From: Chitinivibrionales bacterium | Lineage (GTDB): Bacteria > Fibrobacterota > Chitinivibrionia > Chitinivibrionales > WJKA01 | NCBI GenBank assembly: GCA_014728295.1 | Contig: WJLW01000111.1 | Coordinates: 1-54,484, forward strand | DNA: 54,484 nt | Direction: 5' to 3' | Shown: positions 7,169 to 15,857 of the stretch, one piece after another | Position numbering within the stretch: the stretch's first letter is position 1 | Layout: every line of letters starts with the position of its first letter | Position numbers and translations under genes: made by a program | Notes under the pieces: generated by a model | What the model saw: only the letters and a program-made list of their open reading frames with translations | The model's database searches: none | What the model was told of the DNA's origin: nothing

Positions 7169-9268
7169 TTAGCTATTTGCCAGCGTAATGCGGGCATCCG
7201 CCGCAACAGAATCTTCGCCAACCTTGCCGACGACGAACGGATTGATATCCATCTCCGCAATCATGGGAAAGTCGGTTACCAGTTGACTTATGCGCTGCAG
7301 GGCATTGGCGATTGCCTGCATGTCAACGCTTGATTGACCGCGTACACCTTTGAGCAACCCGTAGGATTTCGTCTGCTCGAGCATGCGCATGGCTTCATCA
7401 CCGGTGATGGGCGCTATGTGAAAGGTGACGTCCTTCATTACTTCGACGAAGATGCCGCCCAGACCGAACATCAGCATGGGGCCGAATTGCGGGTCGCGGG
7501 TCATGCCGAGAATAATTTCACGGCCGGGATTGCACATGCGCTCGATATACACGCCATTGATGCGGGCTTCCGGCATTTTGCGCTTAATGCGCAGCATCAT
7601 CAGGTCGAAGGCGTCTTCGACTTCTCCGGGCGTGCGCAGATTGAGCTTAACGCCCCCGGTGTCGGATTTGTGGATGATGTCGGGTGAGGCAATTTTCATT
7701 GCGATCGGAAAGCCGATCTTCTCCGAATAAGTAATTGCCTCCTCGGCATCCGCGGCAAGGCGCCCCGGCAGAACGGTGAACCCGTAGGCAGCCAGGATCG
7801 ACTTGGCTTCGGCCTCGCCCAACTGCATGATGCCTGAGCGCATGTCACGATGAATTATGCGCTCGACCCTATGGCGGTTGACGGCAAAACGGGTGACTAT
7901 GCGCATGGGACGGCTCAGCCACTCGGAGTAGTCGCACATGGCTTTGAGTACGGCCACGGCTCGCTCGGGTGAGGGATAGTCGGGTAATCCCGCGGCAACC
8001 AACTCCGCGCGTCCGGGAACCACATCCTTGCCGCCCATGAAGGAGACCAGGATCGGCTTCGTGCCGTCGGATTCGCCGGCAATGGCACGCGCTGTTTCGG
8101 TCGGCTTGGTCATGGCTTGCGGGGTCAGGATCACGACGATCGCATCGATTTCCGTATCCTCGCGCGCGGCTCTGACTGCGGTTACATACCGTTCGGGATC
8201 CGCATCACCCAGTACGTCAATGGGGTTGCCCACGCTGGCCGCGGCAGGAAGCTTCGACCGCAGGGCTGTTGCCGAGTATTCTGCGAGGGTGGTTATTTGC
8301 AGGCCGGCCAGTTCCGCCGCATCGGCCGCCATTATGCCGGGACCGCCGGCATTGGTGATAATGGCAACGCGTTTTCCCCGGGGAAGGGGCTGCATCGAAA
8401 AGGCGGTGGCACAATCAAAGAGCTGCTCGAAAGTCTCAGCCCGTACGATGCCGGCGCGGTGAAATGCCGATCCATAGGCTATGTCCGCTCCGGCAAGGCT
8501 TCCGGTGTGTGATGATGCAGCTTTGCCGCCTGCTGCCGTTACGCCGGATTTAAGCATGACGATCGGCTTTACCCCCGAGGTGGCTTCTGCTGCTTTGATG
8601 AAATCGTTGCCTGATCCGATGCTTTCGAGGTAACCGACGATTACCTTCGTTTCTTCATCGTTGCGGAATGCTCTGATGAAATCCGCTTCGTCGAGATCGG
8701 CCTTGTTGCCCATGCTGATCAGATGAGCCAGGCCCATGTGCCGTTCCGCAGCCATATCCAGGATTGCCGTACAAAGCGCACCCGACTGCGATATAACCGA
8801 GATCCCGCCTTTATCGGGCATGTGCTTGGCAAACGAGGCATTCATTGATTTATGGGTATTGAGTAATCCGAGGCAATTGGGTCCCAGCAGGCAGGCGCCT
8901 TTAGACGAGCAGGTTTGGGCTATCTTCTTTTCCAGCTCCGCACCTTCCTTGCCTGTTTCTTTGAATCCGGCGCTGATGACGCAGACGGCTCCGGCTCCGG
9001 CCTTCAGGGAATCTTCCACGGCTTTAAGCACCAGTGCCGTCGGTATCGCAATCACGCTCAAATCGATTTTGCCGCGGTAGTCTCTGAGGCTGTGGCAGCA
9101 CTTCAGCCCGGCGATTTCGTCACAGGTGGGATTGACCGGAACGATGGTACCCGGGTAACCGCCCGTTACCAGGTTGTGCAACACCTCATAGCCGACTTTC
9201 CCCGCTGTTTTCGAGGCGCCGACAACGGCTATTGATTTGGGGCGGAGAAGAGCATCAATGCTGCTCAT
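7169..9268 (-). CDS. NDP-forming acetate/acyl-CoA synthetase, fused alpha-beta
   Basis: The protein of 699 residues has the order CoA-binding domain (PKSIAVVGASKTAGKVGYE near the N-terminus), succinyl-CoA-ligase-like domains with the phosphohistidine loop SSHTGSLAG, then an ATP-grasp beta part containing ASPDIIHKSDTGGV. This is the ADP-forming acetyl-CoA synthetase (Acd) arrangement, which interconverts acyl-CoA plus ADP and phosphate with acid plus ATP. I place the start at 9268 because GGAGG lies 7 bases before that ATG. An in-frame ATG five codons upstream overlaps this site and is unlikely to be used. The same domain set, joined to a GNAT, makes up the Pat acetyltransferase; here the GNAT is on the next gene. 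First gene of the operon. Confidence 0.88.
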   Translation of the reverse strand: MSSIDALLRPKSIAVVGASKTAGKVGYEVLHNLVTGGYPGTIVPVNPTCDEIAGLKCCHSLRDYRGKIDLSVIAIPTALVLKAVEDSLKAGAGAVCVISAGFKETGKEGAELEKKIAQTCSSKGACLLGPNCLGLLNTHKSMNASFAKHMPDKGGISVISQSGALCTAILDMAAERHMGLAHLISMGNKADLDEADFIRAFRNDEETKVIVGYLESIGSGNDFIKAAEATSGVKPIVMLKSGVTAAGGKAASSHTGSLAGADIAYGSAFHRAGIVRAETFEQLFDCATAFSMQPLPRGKRVAIITNAGGPGIMAADAAELAGLQITTLAEYSATALRSKLPAAASVGNPIDVLGDADPERYVTAVRAAREDTEIDAIVVILTPQAMTKPTETARAIAGESDGTKPILVSFMGGKDVVPGRAELVAAGLPDYPSPERAVAVLKAMCDYSEWLSRPMRIVTRFAVNRHRVERIIHRDMRSGIMQLGEAEAKSILAAYGFTVLPGRLAADAEEAITYSEKIGFPIAMKIASPDIIHKSDTGGVKLNLRTPGEVEDAFDLMMLRIKRKMPEARINGVYIERMCNPGREIILGMTRDPQFGPMLMFGLGGIFVEVMKDVTFHIAPITGDEAMRMLEQTKSYGLLKGVRGQSSVDMQAIANALQRISQLVTDFPMIAEMDINPFVVGKVGEDSVAADARITLANS

Positions 9269-9564
9269 GATAAATTCCTCCATTTGATAATTGCTGGTGG
9301 CGGGATGTTCTGCGATTGTTTTTATGGAAGTCTTCGATTGAATTTGCGATAGGAAAATTAGATAAAAGCATGGCAGTGCTACAACTATCAGCGTGCCGGA
9401 CTCTTTTTTCGGGCAAATTGAGTTCAGGATTGTTTTTGCTTGTGTTGATCACCGTAAAAAATACACGAGGGGAAAGGGTCTTCGCTATACCCCTTCGGGG
9501 AGACGAAAGAGCTTTTCGGCACATGTCGGCAGCAAATGCAAAATGAAGGGAAATAGTTGCCACG

Positions 9565-9586
9565 CCGGCTCATGCGCCGGATTTTT
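9565..9586 (+). terminator. Terminator-like hairpin 1
   Basis: CCGGC (9565-9569) pairs with GCCGG (9576-9580) around a six-base loop and is followed by ATTTTT. The stem is short, only five base pairs. There is no protein gene immediately upstream on this strand. Confidence 0.45.
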
Positions 9587-9618
9587 GGCTAAGTTTTGGT
9601 ATATCAGCTACTTCACCA

Positions 9619-9654
9619 AATCGGCCTGAAACCTTCGACTTCAGCCGATTTTTT
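9619..9654 (+). terminator. Rho-independent terminator 2
   Basis: AATCGG at 9619-9624 and CTGAA at 9626-9630 pair with TTCAG (9640-9644) and CCGATT (9645-9650), leaving one bulged C, and a run of T follows directly. This is a strong intrinsic terminator for rightward transcription although no upstream protein gene needs one, which suggests a small RNA ending here. Confidence 0.65.
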
Positions 9655-9810
9655 CATGGCGGAAATGAGGAAAATTGTGTATATTATTTCTGTTTTTAAT
9701 ATGCTTAATGAGAGCTTATATCGTCACAAAGAGGGGACGGCGCTGGTGGGTGGCTTGAGAAACCGCCTTTATTATTAAAACGTCGGCAACTAATAGCGTG
9801 AGATGCAACC

Positions 9811-10275
9811 ATGGTGATAGATGCGTTTATCAGCGACCACTTTGACGAAGCCCTGGCGATCCATGAGGTATGTAAAAACGAAGGACTGCCGAACTCGGAA
9901 GCGCGTCTGTACACCTATATCCATGTGAAAGACACAACTGCCGACAAGCTGGAAAAAAAGCTTACGGAAGACGACGAGTTAAGCGTTAATGCGCTTGAAG
10001 TGATGCTGGGAAAGAAGCGGCTTGTTGACCTTTTTCCTCGAATTGCAGGTTTATTGCCGCATACGAAATCACGCAATACGCTGGCACTGTTGGCAAAGAA
10101 TCTCAAATTCATTGAGCAGGAAGCGCGTGCCAGGTATGGCATGGAATTCCGGATTTCCTCGGAGCTGCTGAAGCGACTCCGCTTTCATACCGACAGCACT
10201 TTCAAAGCTCAAAAGCTGTCGTATTACCGCAATAAAATTGTTCCGAAAATTCGGGCGGCCGCTTCAGCGAAATAA
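9811..10275 (+). CDS. Hypothetical protein, alpha-helical, 154 residues
   Basis: I do not recognise this protein. It is soluble, charged and apparently all helical, with a KKLTEDDELSVNAL stretch in the middle and a basic C-terminus (RNKIVPKIRAAASAK). There is no signal peptide, transmembrane helix or cysteine pair. It starts at ATG 9811 with only a weak upstream purine stretch and ends 87 bases before a strong terminator, so it is probably a single-gene transcript. Codon use resembles the neighbours. Nothing in the context assigns a function. Confidence 0.65.
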   Translation: MVIDAFISDHFDEALAIHEVCKNEGLPNSEARLYTYIHVKDTTADKLEKKLTEDDELSVNALEVMLGKKRLVDLFPRIAGLLPHTKSRNTLALLAKNLKFIEQEARARYGMEFRISSELLKRLRFHTDSTFKAQKLSYYRNKIVPKIRAAASAK

Positions 10276-10362
10276 GATTGTCTACAGGGTCGAAGGCAAC
10301 TCCATGATTGCAAAATCGCCTTCGCCTTAACTTTTCTCCTTTATTCATACATCTCCTCCTTT

Positions 10363-10391
10363 GCCGGACCCTCCACGGTCCGGCATTTTTT
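10363..10391 (+). terminator. Strong rho-independent terminator
   Basis: GCCGGACC at 10363-10370 pairs perfectly with GGTCCGGC at 10377-10384 around a CTCCAC loop, followed by ATTTTTT. It ends the transcript of the hypothetical gene upstream. Confidence 0.9.
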
Positions 10392-10480
10392 GTGCCGGTT
10401 GATGCAGCAATTGAGGAAATATGCCGCGCAGCATACGCAGCGCGACCACATGCAGGCTGTAGTGAGATTACTCATCAATT

Positions 10481-10496
10481 ATTGCAATTATTTCCA
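10481..10496. promoter_or_regulatory. IclR-like operator candidate
   Basis: TTGCAATTATTTCCAA is a 16-base near-palindrome (12 of 16 positions symmetric). On the other strand it reads TTGGAAATAATTGCAA, close to the TGGAAATAATTTCCA type of site known for IclR-family regulators. It abuts the -35 element of the sulfatase promoter, and an IclR regulator is encoded just downstream of that sulfatase. Confidence 0.4.
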
Positions 10497-10497
10497 A

Positions 10498-10525
10498 TTT
10501 GCAGGGATTCATGATATCCTTATAC
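10498..10525 (+). promoter_or_regulatory. Sigma-70-type promoter of the sulfatase
   Basis: TTGCAG (-35, 10498-10503), a 16-base spacer and TATACT (-10, 10520-10525) lie 44 bases before the chosen start codon of the sulfatase at 10569. Confidence 0.5.
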
Positions 10526-10568
10526 TAACGCATGAATGGCTTTTTCTTCATGCAATGGAAAGAGGATT

Positions 10569-12095
10569 ATGAGCAAGCATCCCAATATCATCTTCATCCT
10601 GTCTGATCAGCATAGTGCAAAATTGCTTGGCTGCAATAATCATCCCGAGGTAAAAACGCCGAATCTCGATGCCATGGCTTGCGGCGGAGTACGCTTTAAC
10701 AATGCAATTCCGCAGAATCCGATATGCACACCAAGCCGCGTTTCATGGCTTTCGGGGCAATATTGCCACAATCACGGCTATTACGGACTCGATGGGCCGC
10801 ATCCGTTTCAGCTTCCTACCATTTTTGGCCATTTTCGTCGCCAAGGATATAAAACAGCCGCAATCGGCAAAATTCATTGTCCGGCGCACTGGGTCGAAAA
10901 CGATACCGATGTTTTTCACGAAGCGGCGACCTGCAGCGTGGATGGTCGCAGCCCGGACTATACAGCCTATCTTGAAGAGCGCGGCATTGCGGACCTGGAA
11001 GATCACGCCGCCTTGCGGGAATTTGGGGACCGTGGCCGTCAATCTCTTGACGCGCGCCCCTCCGAAATCAGGTACGAAGACAGTCCCGAGGGCTGGAGTG
11101 TGCGCAAGTCAATTGGCTTCATGCAAGACTGCATTGACAAGGGCAAGCCGTTTTTGGCGCATGTGAGTATGGCCCGTCCGCATCAGTGCTACACCCCGGC
11201 GCGGCAATTCTGGGACAGGTATGACGAATCAAAGTTGACGCTCCCGCCCAATGCCGACTGGGACCTCGAAGGCAAGGCACCGACTCTGCGGGGCATGGTA
11301 GCCAAGTTTAAGGAGATGGAGTACCTGTTCGATCCGCCAACCTACAAAGCTGCGCGTCTGCGCAAACTGCACGGCTATCTTGGCAATGTCAGTCACGTCG
11401 ACCATGCTGTTGGCGAGATTCTGGACTGGCTCAAATCATCAGGCGCCGATGAGGATACGATTGTAATCTATTCGTCGGATCACGGCGAGTACGTATGCGA
11501 GCACGGGATCATGGAAAAGGCACCCGGTATTTGCACCGATACCGTTACCCGGATCCCGATGGTCTGGCGCTGGAATGGTCACCTCGAAGCAGGACATGTG
11601 GCCCAGGAAGTCGTTGAAGCCGTTGATATGGCGCCAACGCTGTGTTCACTTGCCGGCATACCGCACCTGGAGACAGCAGACGGCAGAGACATTTCGCATT
11701 TGTTGCGCGGCAAGTCAGGTGAGGTGCATAAAATCGGTGTAACCGAATTTGCCTGGAGCAAGAGCGTACGCAAGGGCAACTATCGTCTTGTCTACTATCC
11801 GCCCGAGATGTTCCCCGATGATTATCCGGACGGCTTTGGTGAGTTGTATGATATCAAAAGTGATCCCTGGGAGATGAAAAATCTATTCTTTGATCCTGAA
11901 TATCAGTCTGTGGTGCGTGAGATGCAGTCAGATTTGCTGCAATGGCTGATCACCACAACCCGCCCGCGCACGATTTTCCCCGCGAAGAGCGGGCATCATC
12001 AATACGAAACAAAGGAGTATAGCAATTATCTGGACCGGGACGGCAAGATTTCTGCTTTTAACGTCAAGAAGCAGACATTTGGGACGTATATGTGA
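10569..12095 (+). CDS. Cytoplasmic arylsulfatase-family enzyme
   Basis: The protein of 508 residues belongs to the formylglycine-dependent sulfatases. The signature CTPSR begins at residue 53 (NPICTPSRVSWLSGQ), so Cys53 would be converted to formylglycine. Metal-binding features include SDQH near residue 12 and the late SSDHGEYVCEHG. No signal peptide is present, so it would act in the cytoplasm on imported sulfated sugars, or on a choline-sulfate-like small molecule. The start at 10569 is preferred because AGAGG precedes it and family homology begins at once (KHPNIIFILSDQH); an upstream ATG at 10536 adds unlikely sequence. An IclR regulator follows 230 bases downstream. Confidence 0.88.
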   Translation: MSKHPNIIFILSDQHSAKLLGCNNHPEVKTPNLDAMACGGVRFNNAIPQNPICTPSRVSWLSGQYCHNHGYYGLDGPHPFQLPTIFGHFRRQGYKTAAIGKIHCPAHWVENDTDVFHEAATCSVDGRSPDYTAYLEERGIADLEDHAALREFGDRGRQSLDARPSEIRYEDSPEGWSVRKSIGFMQDCIDKGKPFLAHVSMARPHQCYTPARQFWDRYDESKLTLPPNADWDLEGKAPTLRGMVAKFKEMEYLFDPPTYKAARLRKLHGYLGNVSHVDHAVGEILDWLKSSGADEDTIVIYSSDHGEYVCEHGIMEKAPGICTDTVTRIPMVWRWNGHLEAGHVAQEVVEAVDMAPTLCSLAGIPHLETADGRDISHLLRGKSGEVHKIGVTEFAWSKSVRKGNYRLVYYPPEMFPDDYPDGFGELYDIKSDPWEMKNLFFDPEYQSVVREMQSDLLQWLITTTRPRTIFPAKSGHHQYETKEYSNYLDRDGKISAFNVKKQTFGTYM

Positions 12096-12325
12096 TTTTA
12101 TGTGCCGGCGCTTCCAATCTACAGCGTATGATGCATTTCTGTAAGGGATGACTGTGTGTGTTCTATTCTGGTGCTGCAAAAAGGGAAGCCGCCCGGGCCA
12201 GTCGCACTCATTATATAAGCATCCGGCAAGACTGCGTTCAGGTTCCCGCCGCAGTTGAATCTCCTCACCAAAAAACGCTATATTTTGGAACAGTCTATTT
12301 CGTATAGAGAGCTGAAACGTCTCCA

Positions 12326-13075
12326 ATGCAATCAGAGCCAGTCGAAAAAATCATCAAAGTGCTGGAGTGCCTGAATAATCATCATGCCGACTCGATTTCG
12401 CTGCATGACTTGGCGCGGGTAACCCACATTCCCAAGGCGACGTTGCTTCGCATAGTGAGTAGCCTTATGCAGCACGGATATGTGACCAGAGATGCACAGA
12501 GGAAATACCTCAGCAACGTCAGTTTATCGCGCATTTTGCCGGTTTCGGGGAGTCATCTTGAGCGCTTGCGCGTGTCGCTGCACAGCTTGCTGGAACGGAC
12601 GCGACAGGCAGTCGAAGTCCTGGTGGTGCGGGATGCTGCATTATACTGGTATGAGAAAATCGACCATCCCGAACTCAGCATCCGTCTGATTGCCCGACCC
12701 GGTTTCAAGCGCAAAATCTACGAATTGGATTCACCGGTCAGATTATACATGAAAACCATCGGCAGAGGGCGTATCGAAAAGCTGTACGACACTTCTGGGT
12801 TCTACATGACCGGTTGCGACTATCGCAAAGTATCCTGGGACACGGCCTGGAGAATAATAGATGAAGCAGATGTCAACAATGTCGCCTACGACGAGCAGGG
12901 CAATTCAAACGGGGTCCGTCGTTTTGCTGCGTTGGTAAGCTTGCAGCCTGGTGAAATGAGCTATCTCCTCAGCGTAGCCGAGCCCGCTATCCACCGCAAC
13001 AACGAGCATGAGCACATCGAGATGATATCAAAGATATTGCTGGAAGAAAAGCGCAAGCTTGAGTCGGTGCAGTGA
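12326..13075 (+). CDS. IclR-family transcriptional regulator
   Basis: The protein has 249 residues: an N-terminal winged helix-turn-helix (about 1-60, with ISLHDLARVTHIPKATLLRIVSSL as the HTH region) and a GAF-like effector domain to the end, the standard IclR arrangement. Such regulators respond to small aromatic or sugar-derived acids and usually control neighbouring catabolic genes. Here the likely targets are the sulfatase upstream, which has an IclR-like near-palindrome at its promoter, and perhaps the divergently placed GH28 gene (inference). The start codon lies 230 bases after the sulfatase stop, and its leader contains short flanking CTATA/TATAG inverted bases around 12278-12307. Confidence 0.9.
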   Translation: MQSEPVEKIIKVLECLNNHHADSISLHDLARVTHIPKATLLRIVSSLMQHGYVTRDAQRKYLSNVSLSRILPVSGSHLERLRVSLHSLLERTRQAVEVLVVRDAALYWYEKIDHPELSIRLIARPGFKRKIYELDSPVRLYMKTIGRGRIEKLYDTSGFYMTGCDYRKVSWDTAWRIIDEADVNNVAYDEQGNSNGVRRFAALVSLQPGEMSYLLSVAEPAIHRNNEHEHIEMISKILLEEKRKLESVQ

Positions 13076-13082
13076 CGGGGGC

Positions 13083-13181
13083 ATATTTCACCCTTTCAGG
13101 GCTGGTGAGGTTGTTGGGTCATTCTCGGCCGGGCCTGAAGTGCCGGGCTGGTATGTTCCGGGCCTTCAGACCTGCAATGCC
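13083..13181 (+). repeat. Dispersed palindromic repeat, family 2, copy 1
   Basis: This stretch of about 99 bases closely matches the reverse complement of 44610-44711. CAGGGCTG near its start pairs with TCAGACCTG near its end, and CTGAAG pairs with CTTCAG internally, so the transcript would fold into a long hairpin. It is non-coding and sits just after the IclR stop codon. Confidence 0.75.
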
Positions 13182-13310
13182 TCGCATTTTATTCCCATGA
13201 CGTCATGCCGTGCTTCCGCTTGGCTGGGCGGCAGAGCTTTGACATCATCAAAATCATGAAACGCGGTTTCCCATCGACGGGATCAGTCTAACGTCTGTTT
13301 CCCCCCATCC

Positions 13311-14585
13311 TTACGTATCCATATACTGACCCGAATACGTATCGACAATTCCTTCGGCAACCGGCAGTGACTCCTCTGTGTCGATATTGACGCATCGCTC
13401 GCATTCCAGCGGCGGACCGCTCTCGGCGGCGATATTGACCTGGCGGCAGATGAGTCCGTCAATGTCCCGGCAGATCATGCCCGTGCGGGCTGCAATGGTG
13501 ACATTCTGCATGAGGATATTCGACGCGTTGCGTTCCGGCAGACCGACGAAATGGGCGGCTTTCTTTGCGCCGTAAGCCTGGATGTTGCTGTAGTGGAGGT
13601 TGCGGTGCCTGGGAGTCGATTCATCTGCGGATTCGGGTATGCTGTCCTTGTCAAAATCGTAATTGAATGAGTCAAGCACAATCGGGTAGGCCACATCGCG
13701 CATGACGATATTGCTGAACACGGCATGTTGCACGCCGCCGCCATAACCGCGTTTGGACTTGATGCGAATTCCCCGATACGTTCCGTCAAAGATGCAGTTG
13801 CTGACGACGACATTGCGGAAGCCAGCCGAAATTTCATTACCAAATACGATCGCTCCGTGCCCGGTAGCAAACGTACAGTTCGTTATGGTGATATTCTCGC
13901 AGGGCGGAGTCTTGCGCAGCGGGGTGCCGGCTTTGAGGCCGATGCAGTCATCACCCACCGAAAAATGGCAATTCGTAAAATGCACGTTTTTACAGCCATC
14001 CGGATTGATGCCGTCTGAGTTGAGCCAGTCTTGCGGATTGTAGACTCGTACCCCGTCGATCACGACATCTTCACAGGCATTGAGGTGCGCGGCCCAGGCG
14101 GGAGTATTCTGAATTGTGATTCCCTGCATAGTGACATTGCGACAATTGAGAAATCTCACGCATCGTGGCCGTGCAGGCCTGTCTTCCTTGATGCCCAGCG
14201 CATCCCCCCGTCCGTTATGCTTGTGATGCCAGATTCGGAATTTTTTTTGCCAGGGCGCGCCATTGCCGTCTATCGTGCCGAATCCGGTAATGCTGACATT
14301 TTCCACCTGGTCACCGCCGATCAGCGGAGCAAGGGACGGTCCGGCAGGATCGTGGTAATCGTCCTGATTGTCACTGCCGATAAGTTTTGCGCCGGGGGCC
14401 AGGTGCAGGTTGAGGTTCGAGCACAGACGAATTGCCCCGATGCGGTAGGTCCCGGTAGGCACAATGACGGTTCCGCCGCCGCTATTGTTGCACGTGTCAA
14501 TTGCTTGCTGGAAAGAACGGGTTTCATTGCCTGTGCCCGTGCTCTGTGCGCCGAATCTACGTACGCTAAAATTTCCCGATTCCAA
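13311..14585 (-). CDS. Glycoside hydrolase family 28 (polygalacturonase-like)
   Basis: The protein has 424 residues from a TTG start at 14585, chosen because AAAGGAG lies 6 bases upstream and the protein then begins with the usual GH28 opening (FSVRRFGAQSTGTGNE). No ATG is available near. The parallel beta-helix carries the family catalytic set: NSDGINPDGC (NxDG), VGDDCIGLKAG (paired Asp), GHGAIVFGNE and RGIRIKS. These enzymes hydrolyse galacturonan or related uronic-acid glycans with inversion. No signal peptide is visible, so it may act on imported oligosaccharides, matching the cytoplasmic sulfatase on the other side of the IclR gene. Confidence 0.9.
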   Translation of the reverse strand: MESGNFSVRRFGAQSTGTGNETRSFQQAIDTCNNSGGGTVIVPTGTYRIGAIRLCSNLNLHLAPGAKLIGSDNQDDYHDPAGPSLAPLIGGDQVENVSITGFGTIDGNGAPWQKKFRIWHHKHNGRGDALGIKEDRPARPRCVRFLNCRNVTMQGITIQNTPAWAAHLNACEDVVIDGVRVYNPQDWLNSDGINPDGCKNVHFTNCHFSVGDDCIGLKAGTPLRKTPPCENITITNCTFATGHGAIVFGNEISAGFRNVVVSNCIFDGTYRGIRIKSKRGYGGGVQHAVFSNIVMRDVAYPIVLDSFNYDFDKDSIPESADESTPRHRNLHYSNIQAYGAKKAAHFVGLPERNASNILMQNVTIAARTGMICRDIDGLICRQVNIAAESGPPLECERCVNIDTEESLPVAEGIVDTYSGQYMDT

Positions 14586-14743
14586 GCGTTGCTCCTTTGG
14601 CGGGTTAGATAGTATAGAAAATAGCTGTTTGGCAGGTAGTTGCGAGCAGGAGCGTACAAATTGAGGTGTGCCTGAATCGAATCTGCACAATGCTCCGGTG
14701 GAAAGCTTTTGAATGCAAGATCAAGGTGAAATTTACCGCAAAA

Positions 14744-15373
14744 TCATTTTTTAGATTTTGTGTTTTTGCCTTTTTTACTTTTCACTTGATCAAAGTTTAT
14801 CAGATCAAGATATTCCCATTCCCGATACTGAAGCACATAAATTCCATTTCTCGAAGCTTCATTGATGACTTCTTCTTTAAAAGACAGCGAAGCAAATATC
14901 ATAATGCACTTTTTATCTGAATATTCTGGAAACAAATCCCTGAAGGAGTTGACTTTTAAAGCGACGTCCTCAATGTGTCTTTTCCGGGGCGTACTGCGCG
15001 TTTCGACGATGAAAACATTCGTGTCACTAATAGCGACAACATCAAACTCACCCTGCAATTTCAGTTTTTTGCTTTTTCTCTCAACATTGGCAAACAAGGT
15101 AGAGATTTCTTCCTGAAAATATTTTTCCAGAACCGGTCTGACTCCCGGAACGATGATATCTTCAACGAGCGTTCCCATTTTATTAGCAAGGTCGCCCCAC
15201 TGTTTCGTCGTTTTGCGGCGTTCCAGGACTGATTCTTCTTTAAAGTCCCTCATCTCATTTTTAAACTCGCTCATCTCATTTTCCAGCTTTACTAGTGCAC
15301 TCTTCGTATGAACGATGAATTCACCCAGAACGGTTTCGAGGCTTCGGACTTTTTCTTCGGTAGCAAACATCAT
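14744..15373 (-). CDS. PD-(D/E)XK nuclease-like protein with N-terminal coiled coil
   Basis: The protein of 209 residues starts at ATG 15373 with AAGGA 6 bases upstream. Residues 10-50 form a heptad-rich coiled coil (SALVKLENEMSEFKNEMRDF). The rest resembles a restriction-endonuclease-like fold common in orphan bacterial proteins of the DUF3782 kind: GEFDVVAISDTNVFIVETRS matches strands 2 and 3 of the core. The usual ExK triad residue is replaced: E-T-R appears where E-x-K is expected, which could reduce or abolish cleavage. The C-terminus is lysine-rich. It is more AT-rich than its neighbours, hinting at separate acquisition. The role is unknown. Confidence 0.6.
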   Translation of the reverse strand: MMFATEEKVRSLETVLGEFIVHTKSALVKLENEMSEFKNEMRDFKEESVLERRKTTKQWGDLANKMGTLVEDIIVPGVRPVLEKYFQEEISTLFANVERKSKKLKLQGEFDVVAISDTNVFIVETRSTPRKRHIEDVALKVNSFRDLFPEYSDKKCIMIFASLSFKEEVINEASRNGIYVLQYREWEYLDLINFDQVKSKKGKNTKSKK

Positions 15374-15857
15374 CAAGCATCCTTGATAAACACTGGTAAC
15401 CTACTAATATATTATATCTGCAACTGCTGTGTGTGGCAACAGGTGATTAGACTCTCTGTTGGTAACTTCTACGATTTTTGCGTATGTTTTTCGCAATATA
15501 CCAAGATCGATTCCGGCTGACCTATGAAGGCTGACGTCTGACCTCTCCGGCGAAGCCGGTTTAGGTATTAACGAAGTTCGGGGGATAAACTGTCGGCGAA
15601 AGCTGGTGCCTGTTTCTGCAATTAAGCACTATATGGATATCTCCAGGGCACAGATCACCCACATGACTTACTGAATTCGGTGTAACAATTACAATCAGCT
15701 AACAGGTTATTTGCTGAAATCAAAATGCATTGCCCATAATTTACCAAAAAATGGCGATTGCTGCAGAAAAGCAAAATTTGGCAGTATTTCCGGGCAAATC
15801 CATTATATTTATATTAATAACCCGTGTTAGCAAACTACCTTTCACAAGGATCAGAGC
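15374..15857. other. Intergenic region with small hairpin
   Basis: About 480 bases separate the divergent PD-(D/E)XK-like and Tat sulfatase genes. CCGGC-GAA-GCCGG at 15547-15559 forms a compact hairpin without a strong T-run. The right half is AT-rich and carries a promoter candidate for the sulfatase. No reading frame convinces. Confidence 0.4.
15778..15806 (+). promoter_or_regulatory. Promoter candidate of the Tat sulfatase
   Basis: TTGGCA (15778-15783), a 17-base spacer and CATTAT (15801-15806) lie in AT-rich DNA about 50 bases upstream of the start codon. Confidence 0.4.

Larger units (their letters stand above)
9269..9810. other. Long intergenic region with tandem hairpins
   Basis: About 540 bases lie between the divergent acd-like and hypothetical genes. 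A CCCC-TTC-GGGG hairpin at about 9491-9501, flanked by partly pairing TCTTCG and CGAAAGA, is followed by two terminator-like hairpins pointing right. No convincing protein frame is present, so a small RNA transcribed to the right is possible. The leftward promoter of the acyl-CoA synthetase operon must lie in the left part; TTGTAG-16-TCTAAT on the minus strand near 9355-9382 is a weak candidate. Confidence 0.35.
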
